NCBI GenBank assembly: GCA_963971575.1
Contig: OZ020611.1
Coordinates: forward strand, 183,534,535-183,598,534
Length of the DNA stretch: 64,000 bases
Direction of reading: 5' to 3'
Origin: Liopterus haemorrhoidalis
Lineage: Eukaryota; Arthropoda; Insecta; Coleoptera; Dytiscidae
Below are positions 58,705-64,000 of this stretch, piece by piece. Made by a program: the position numbers and the translations under genes. Numbering within the stretch: the stretch's first letter is position 1; each line of letters begins with the position of its first letter. Below the pieces are notes generated by a model. The model ran no database searches, had not been told where the DNA came from, and saw nothing but the letters and a program-made list of their open reading frames with translations.

Positions 58705-58986
58705 TAAGGTGACCATTCGTCCCGCATTTTGATTGGGTGTCCCGCATTCGAACATTTTGTCCCGCATTGTAACTTGTATTTGAGGACCTTTTTTTGCTCT
58801 TCACTTGGATTTGGGAGGTGGGGACCTTTTTTTTGCACTTTACTTGGATTTGAGATGTGAGGACCTTTTTTTTGCTCTTCACTTGGATTTGGGAGGTGAG
58901 GACCTTTTTTTTGCTCTTCACTTATATTTGGGAAGTGACGACCTTTTTTTGCTCCGTCCCGCGCATTGACTTCTTAAGAAAATGGT
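58705..58986 (+). mobile_element. hAT-like MITE, second copy, TSD ctctacaa
   Basis: Left end TAAGGTGACCATTCGTCCCG as at 4728. The right end stops at AATGGT, about seven bases short of the full terminus, immediately before the second copy of the 8-bp duplication ctctacaa (58697-58704 and 58987-58994). Inside are five units of the same 39-bp minisatellite; one unit reads TCACTTATATTTGGGAAGTG, a hairpin. Confidence 0.85.
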
Positions 58987-59597
58987 CTCTACAAGCAATG
59001 TTGTTTTCAACCGGGAGACTCAGTGGCGTTCGTAATATTGAGAACTGACAATAACTGAAGTGACGCCTAGCGGAATATTTTGGAACTTAACGGAATAGGA
59101 TTATGTTGGATGTGGCTCATTTAATTGCATTGTTTGTATGTATGTGTTAAAGTGAAGAAAACTTTAATAAAATGTCTTTAAAATCGCAACAGAAAATTAA
59201 CTGCAATGTGAATTGTTGTGTATCAAATGGCAAATGTCAAAAATATTCTATTCCAATCGCCATTTTGTAAGCGACAACAGCGCCTCTATAGGTAATGTCA
59301 CTTCTCAATAACCTCTGAATTGAAACTATTAATTTGATTTACGAATCTCAAACAGCAAATAATTTAAAGAGAATTTATAACTTTGAAATTGGCTCAGCTT
59401 ACGCTGTACAACTTATAATAAAAGTATTATATATATGATTCCAAACGTTTAAGCGGAACCAAATTGAGTTTTAATTTTCTTAAGTTGTCAGGAGCTAATT
59501 TTTTAATGATTGAAGTTGACTTTTGCTAAACAAAATGATCAAAAGTCTTAATCAAACGGTAACAGTTGCTAGAATTCAAAATCTAGTTCCGCTTAAA

Positions 59598-60593
59598 TAA
59601 GGTGACCATTCGTACTGTTTTACCAGTACTGTACTGTTTTTTTGGTCATTGGTCCTGGTTAGTCGTGAAATATAACCAGTACAGTTTAGGGACACAAAAT
59701 CAAAAATTATTAATTTTTCAAAAGATCGAGTAATCGTTCCATCTTTCAGTACGCGCGTAAATTTAAACACAAAATTCGGTTCAGCAGGGTAGCGGCCTTT
59801 TCAAAATTACTTTCTTAATCTACAATATAAATAACAGAAGTACACTTTATTTTTTCACTTAAAGGCAAAAAAACTAAACTTACTCTGCAATATTTTTTTA
59901 ATATATATATTCTACGATAGCCACTTTTCTTCATGCTGACTGAGCAGGCGCGTTCCTAGAAAAATTAACTGAGGGGGGTCTATTACTAAAAAATATCCGA
60001 TAAATAATATAAAATTTATTATTGCCTCTTTACGGGGAGGGGTGGTCTTATATGTTAATTACATTTTGACTATGATTTGTTTTTTATCAACAAAAGAGAT
60101 GATTTTATTTTCAGAAGCTTAGTTTTTATTAAGTATAAGATTTTTTGGTTCGGGGGGGGGGTACTCAAGGACCCCTCTCCTATTGCATGCGCCCAGGGGC
60201 GGATCGACCTATCGGGCGATCGGGCATCGCCCGATGGTCCGGTGACTTTTTGGGCCGATGTTCACTCAAATACCTATGCTCAATTCTATGATATTATTTT
60301 AGAAATAATTCATATTTTTGATTATTTTAGAGACTGTATTTTTATTTTCGATATTAATAATTAAAAATATAAATTAAATAAGTTTATTTAAATATACTTT
60401 GCTCTTTATTTATTCCCGAGGACTCGAGCGTTTTAAAACATTCCCTATAAATGGTCAACAAGTCCAGTGAGCCCGGGCCGAATAATCCAAATGGCCCGGG
60501 CCGATTCAATCCCTCGATCCGCCCCTGCATGCGCCTGTACTTGGGCTATTTTAAATGTCCTGGTTTTATATTTGACAAAAAATGGTCACCTTA
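59598..60593 (+). mobile_element. GTGACCATT hAT-like element, nested, itself carrying another
   Basis: Ends TAAGGTGACCATTCGTACTG and AAAAATGGTCACCTTA, the same terminus as the MITEs at 4728 and 58705 but with a different interior. Flanking duplication gcttaaa (7 bp; an eighth base may have mutated). Contains the element 60194-60527. Confidence 0.8.
60194..60527 (+). mobile_element. CAGGGGCGGATC hAT MITE, TSD catgcgcc
   Basis: Ends CAGGGGCGGATCGA and TCGATCCGCCCCTG are a 14-bp perfect inverted repeat; the 8-bp duplication catgcgcc is exact (60186-60193 and 60528-60535). GC-rich ends, AT-rich middle. It is the innermost layer of the nest. Confidence 0.93.
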
Positions 60594-61389
60594 GCTTAAA
60601 CCACAGAAACAGAGTATAACAATAAGGCCTATTTCACACGTATACGCTTCTATTTGGTTCAGTTCGTTTTCGGTTCTTTTTCAGTCGCAAACTTAAATTT
60701 GTTTCCCTATATGTACGAAACTAAATTAAAAATTAAAGAATTTTTTGTAAGAAACTTTAGGAGATATGGTTATTTGTTTAAAAAGGTAGGTGTTATCCAC
60801 TTAATTTAGTCTCTAACTGTATATAAATATATATTATTTAGAATGAAGAGATAGTAATCAGGCACTGTTCCACTAATTTCGTAGATCTCTCGCGAATTCA
60901 ATCTTTCACCTGATTTTATTACTATTTCTGCATTTTGAACAGGGTATCGTACCGGAGGGCTAGTAACAGAACTTACCTTCTCTGTCCTTATGCGCCACAC
61001 GTAGGTGTTGAAAATCTATTACTATAACACCACGAGTTTCGTGGTGGTAATTTTTTTTGTTATATTGAATCAAAATAAACATTTTGAAAATCAGTTATCG
61101 TTATCAATAGCATTTTTTATTTATTTATGTTTTTTAATAATATAGAAAAATCATTATACCATTTTCATGCTAGTGTTGGAAGCGTGTAACAAGAAATTCA
61201 GCCAATAGAATCGGACAGGACCGGCCAGAGGGCGATGCGAACGGTGCGACCGCACAAGGTCCCGCGCGACTCGTTTTTTTTATTTTTTTATTTATAGAAT
61301 GACTAAATCGGTTCTTTTCATAGTTGCAGTTTACCTTTATACAAAATATGAAATGATTTGGACTTATTTCTACTAAATATGTATAAACA

Positions 61390-61912
61390 ATGCAGCCAGT
61401 ATCGACATTTGTGTTTTTCGACAATGCAATTTTATCATTTAAAAAAAGATTCGAAATTTATCACCACCACGAAAATTTATTTGGCTTTTTGTATAATTCA
61501 GACAATATACAAAAGATGACTGATGACGATCTGCTTAAATGTTGCAAAGATTTAAATTTGTGTTTAAAAGACGACATTGATTGTACAGACTTTTTTATGA
61601 AATTAAAATGTGTCGTCGGGTATTGTCGCCTAGAATACAATTTTAGAAATTTTAGAATATATTTACAAGAACAATTTATCTGAATTATATCCCAATTTTG
61701 TAACTGTTTTGAAAGTAATACCAGTAACAATTGCATCGGCAGAGAGATAGTTTTCAAAAAATAATAAAAAAATATTTATGATTTTGTATAAGTCAGGAGC
61801 GATTCTCTTCATTAGTCTGGCAATTTTGTCAATCAAGTCCGAGTTGGCAAGAAAACTAAATTATGACGAGATAATTAACAATTTTGCAATAAAACATGCC
61901 AGAAGGAATTAG
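61390..61912 (+). pseudogene. hAT transposase C-terminal fragment (ZMYM1-like type)
   Basis: The first frame has HHENLFGFLYNSDNIQKM and DDDLLKCCKDLNL. After a frameshift near 61680 it continues LYPNFVTVLKVIPVTIASAE and a stop at the conserved SAER-x-FS position, then ELARKLNYDEIINNFAIKHA to a TAG at 61910. This is the hAT C-terminal dimerisation region of the group often annotated as zinc finger MYM-type protein 1-like. At least one frameshift, a stop and a small deletion make it dead. Confidence 0.8.
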
Positions 61913-61913
61913 T

Positions 61914-62085
61914 CATCATAATTGGTATGGCCTTCCAGGCCCTTGAAGGCCATAGCCGTCTCAATCGTCTTCCGCCATTCCTTCCGATTTTGTGTTATTG
62001 TCCCCCTGTTGTGTGCACCGATAGACCGAGCATCCTGTGTTAAACAATCAACCCACCTAAGCTTTGGTCTACCTCAGTTCTACTA
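61914..62085 (-). pseudogene. LINE C-terminal fragment
   Basis: The minus-strand frame has RWVDCLTQDARSIGAHN and EWRKTIETAMAFKGLEGH with a stop at the end. This is the usual extreme C-terminus of an RTE-like retrotransposon (P-K-x-R-W-x-D ... W-R). It sits directly against the end of the hAT fragment. Confidence 0.75.
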
Positions 62086-62544
62086 CCTACTGACACAATA
62101 CGAAAATCTCTTAACGTTTGTTTCATTGGCTCCAGTCCATCCTAGTCGATTTAATTAAACTTTTTTCATCATACCGATTAAACAGTTTAAAATTATATCC
62201 GCATCTCAATAAGGCACTTTTGCATACGGTATAAAACGTTCTATGGGCATCTGGGTCGCGTCATGATTTCAGTACTGTTTTCAGAATGAGATTTCATAAC
62301 AATAAGTTTTCTATGGGCAGTGGTCGTTATGAAATAGGTATTTATAGATCTTTTTAGCTATTTATATTATTTTGTTAAATATTAATTATAATTATTCATA
62401 AATTATTAGTGTAACTAATATGTACAAATAATAAGTGCAATATTGCAAAATACAAATATTTTGAATGTGTTTTTTTTTTTTTAGATGAAGAAGGCCCCGC
62501 ATGAGCATCTTGCACCGGGCCCCGCTTTTTCCCGGGCGGCCCTG

Positions 62545-63026
62545 GTATCTGTCTATTTTGAAAAAAAAACCTGTACCATGGTGTGGTAGGCGCGATTTCA
62601 CAAGCGCCATGTCAACCAGCTAAAACTCAGGATACCAACATAAAATTCAACTGTCTTCTTTTACATGTAAAATAAATTCATAATAGTCATATTTATATTA
62701 TATTTGTTTGAATTTACATGAGGCTTACAAAAAATTGAATTACATTTAAAAATCACCCAAAATTTTTATATTATATTTTTTTATGAACTGTAATTGAAAA
62801 TGCATTATATACATTAAAGCTTTTAAGAGTAGTTAAAATTACATTTTATATATTCTTTGAACATTCAATAATATATTAATTTATTTATAAAAATAAAATT
62901 AAATCTCAGATATCAAATAAAATATGAAAATGTACACGAACATAAAAACACACAGACAATCTTTAAAAATAAACAGTTAACTCTAATCGAAAATATACAC
63001 AACAAAATGACTACAGAAACGCACAA
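62545..63026 (-). other. AT-rich stretch, possible 3'UTR of the gene ending at 63027
   Basis: No coding signal on either strand. If the exon at 63027-63082 is real, at least 62860-63026 would be its 3'UTR, with the AATAAA at 62880. Confidence 0.3.
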
Positions 63027-63082
63027 CTAAACAATCTCGAACTCATCTTCCGAATTGCACACCCGTTCAAGATCGTCGAAAT
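63027..63082 (-). CDS. candidate last coding exon of an unidentified gene
   Basis: On the minus strand a strong acceptor (ATTTATTTTTTCAG, AG at 63084-63083) is followed by 56 bases coding FDDLERVCNSEDEFEIV and a TAG at 63029-63027. The frame needs one base from the previous exon, which would lie beyond the window or unseen in 63.1-64 kb. The acidic C-terminus ending EFEIV fits the LC3-interacting consensus (acidic, then aromatic-x-x-hydrophobic), but this short motif also arises by chance. An AATAAA on the minus strand at 62880-62885 could end the transcript. I do not recognise the gene. Confidence 0.45.
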
Positions 63083-64000
63083 CTGAAAAAATAAATAAAT
63101 GTTAAATATATATGTAAATAAACATAAAATTATACGAATTATTTTAGTCTAATATACTCAGGCCCAAGAGTGCTACGTAAGCTGCTTGCCAGGCGCGTGA
63201 TTTGCGGACTCAACCAAGCACTTGAGTACTTATGAGTATTAAGCACACTTTTCAGGTACATCGGTACGTTAAACGCAAACGTACCGACCTCTACCTCCTC
63301 AAGCACCAGTACAATAGGGTACTATTCTACTTTAGCAAACCCACCAGGCAGTGTTGCTAACTATAGTAAATTTAAAACAAGTAAATTTAGTAACTAAAAT
63401 CACAATAGAATTAAAATTATTTATATAATAATGCTTAAGTTTCAATTAAATAAATCTATTTAAATAAATATGCCGGTATTTAGTAATAATAATAAATAAT
63501 ACTATTACTTTAACAGCTGATTAAAGAGTAAAAATGGGGGACCATAATTTAGCATTTAATTGGATTAATATGGGGAAAAATAAAGTAGTGTGCACCTAAA
63601 AACTGGGAAGTTAGGTTAGGTTAGTAAAATCTAGGACAGCAGAAACCGAAAAGCTCGAAGTAAGTTTAAAGAAGTTTGTGAAAATGGTGGTATAGGATGT
63701 AATTCTGTAGTTTTACTTATATTTCTTTGTTGTTTTATTTTGTAAAGTGTATACATTATTATTATTATTTATTTATTTTTTTTCACACAAACTCCTTTAA
63801 GCTTACTTTAAGCCTTTCAGCTTCTGCTGTCTAATACCCTTTACACACTTGATGTTTAAGTTCGGATGTTAAAGTGAAGGTGAGTTAGTGTTGGTGTGAA
63901 AGCGTGTGGCCACGGTTTAAGTTCAGCAAACTTTAATACGCAAATCTGCGTGTTAAACATCGTCCGCACTGCCAACATAATTTCTATTATAAAAAAATAC
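63083..64000. other. no coding exon recognised
   Basis: Would be intron of the gene ending at 63027 if that gene is real. It contains the MITE at 63633, a palindrome GGTACGTTAAACGCAAACGTACC near 63265, and a short TTAGG run near 63612. Confidence 0.4.
63633..63832 (+). mobile_element. inverted-repeat MITE (ACAGCAGAA ends)
   Basis: Arms GACAGCAGAAACCGAAAAGC ... AAGAAGTTTGTG and the inverse at 63780-63832 (about 50 bp, imperfect). The centre is AT-rich with an (ATT)n run. Confidence 0.8.

Larger units (their letters stand above)
59437..60612 (-). mobile_element. TTAAGCGGAAC MITE split by a nested insertion
   Basis: The reverse-orientation body runs 59437-59597 and ends ...CTAGTTCCGCTTAAA. Its last bases (GCTTAAACCACAGAAAC) reappear at 60594-60610 after a 996-bp insert. 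The 7-mer gcttaaa is present on both sides of the insert. Confidence 0.85.
61216..62544 (+). mobile_element. possible hAT element containing transposase and LINE debris
   Basis: A GC-rich left end CAGGACCGGCCAGAGGGCGA and a right end finishing CCCGGGCGGCCCTG look like imperfect hAT termini (CAGGGCCGGCC type). The flanking 8-mers, gaatcgga and gtatctgt, agree at only five positions, so the borders are uncertain. A hAT-like transposase relic lies inside. Confidence 0.4.

Noticed and set aside
63608..63626. TTAGGTTAGGTTAG, the insect telomere unit
   Set aside because: Only about three units; far too short to indicate a telomere or interstitial array.

Overview
The window is nuclear DNA of an insect. 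Genes are split by GT-AG introns, the genome is strongly AT-rich, and transposon debris fills almost all non-coding space. Two genes are read with confidence. One is a spalt-family (spalt-major/SALL) zinc-finger transcription factor on the + strand (7 coding exons, 18290-46778, 5' coding exon not found). The other is the complete three-exon gene for ribosomal protein S18 on the - strand (52680-56594). A third gene is suggested only by a short terminal exon on the - strand (63027-63082). The insect order cannot be fixed from the sequence.

Layout. 1-18.2 kb: no host coding exon recognised; LINE fragments, a (CTGT)n microsatellite, MITEs, two copies of a roughly 1-kb repeat with a tRNA-like core, a tRNA-derived SINE, and a promoter-like cluster near 16.3 kb. 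18.3-46.8 kb: spalt. One 2.8-kb exon carries the N-terminal C2HC finger, the Gln-rich helix and the first five C2H2 fingers. Six smaller exons carry the third and fourth finger pairs and the C-terminus. The introns hold hAT MITEs with intact 8-bp target duplications, long-inverted-repeat elements, LINE fragments and mariner fragments. 46.8-52.6 kb: probable spalt 3'UTR, a Tc1-type DD34E transposon with an inactivated transposase, small MITEs and degraded repeats. 52.7-56.7 kb: RpS18, with a third good copy of the tRNA-like repeat in intron 2. 56.7-58.1 kb: a MULE-type element with 44-bp inverted repeats and a 9-bp target duplication, inserted about 65 bp upstream of the RpS18 start. 58.1-64 kb: nested MITEs, a decayed hAT transposase, a LINE tail, and the candidate terminal exon.

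Functionally, spalt is a developmental nuclear transcription regulator and RpS18 a housekeeping 40S subunit protein; nothing suggests they work together. The most interesting material is in the mobile DNA: (i) a repeat family with well-conserved flanks but a different tRNA-like core in each copy; (ii) a hairpin-forming minisatellite shared by hAT MITEs with unrelated termini; (iii) a MULE relic lying in the RpS18 promoter; (iv) a three-level nest of elements at 59.4-60.6 kb. All homology statements rest on pattern recognition; no search was run.
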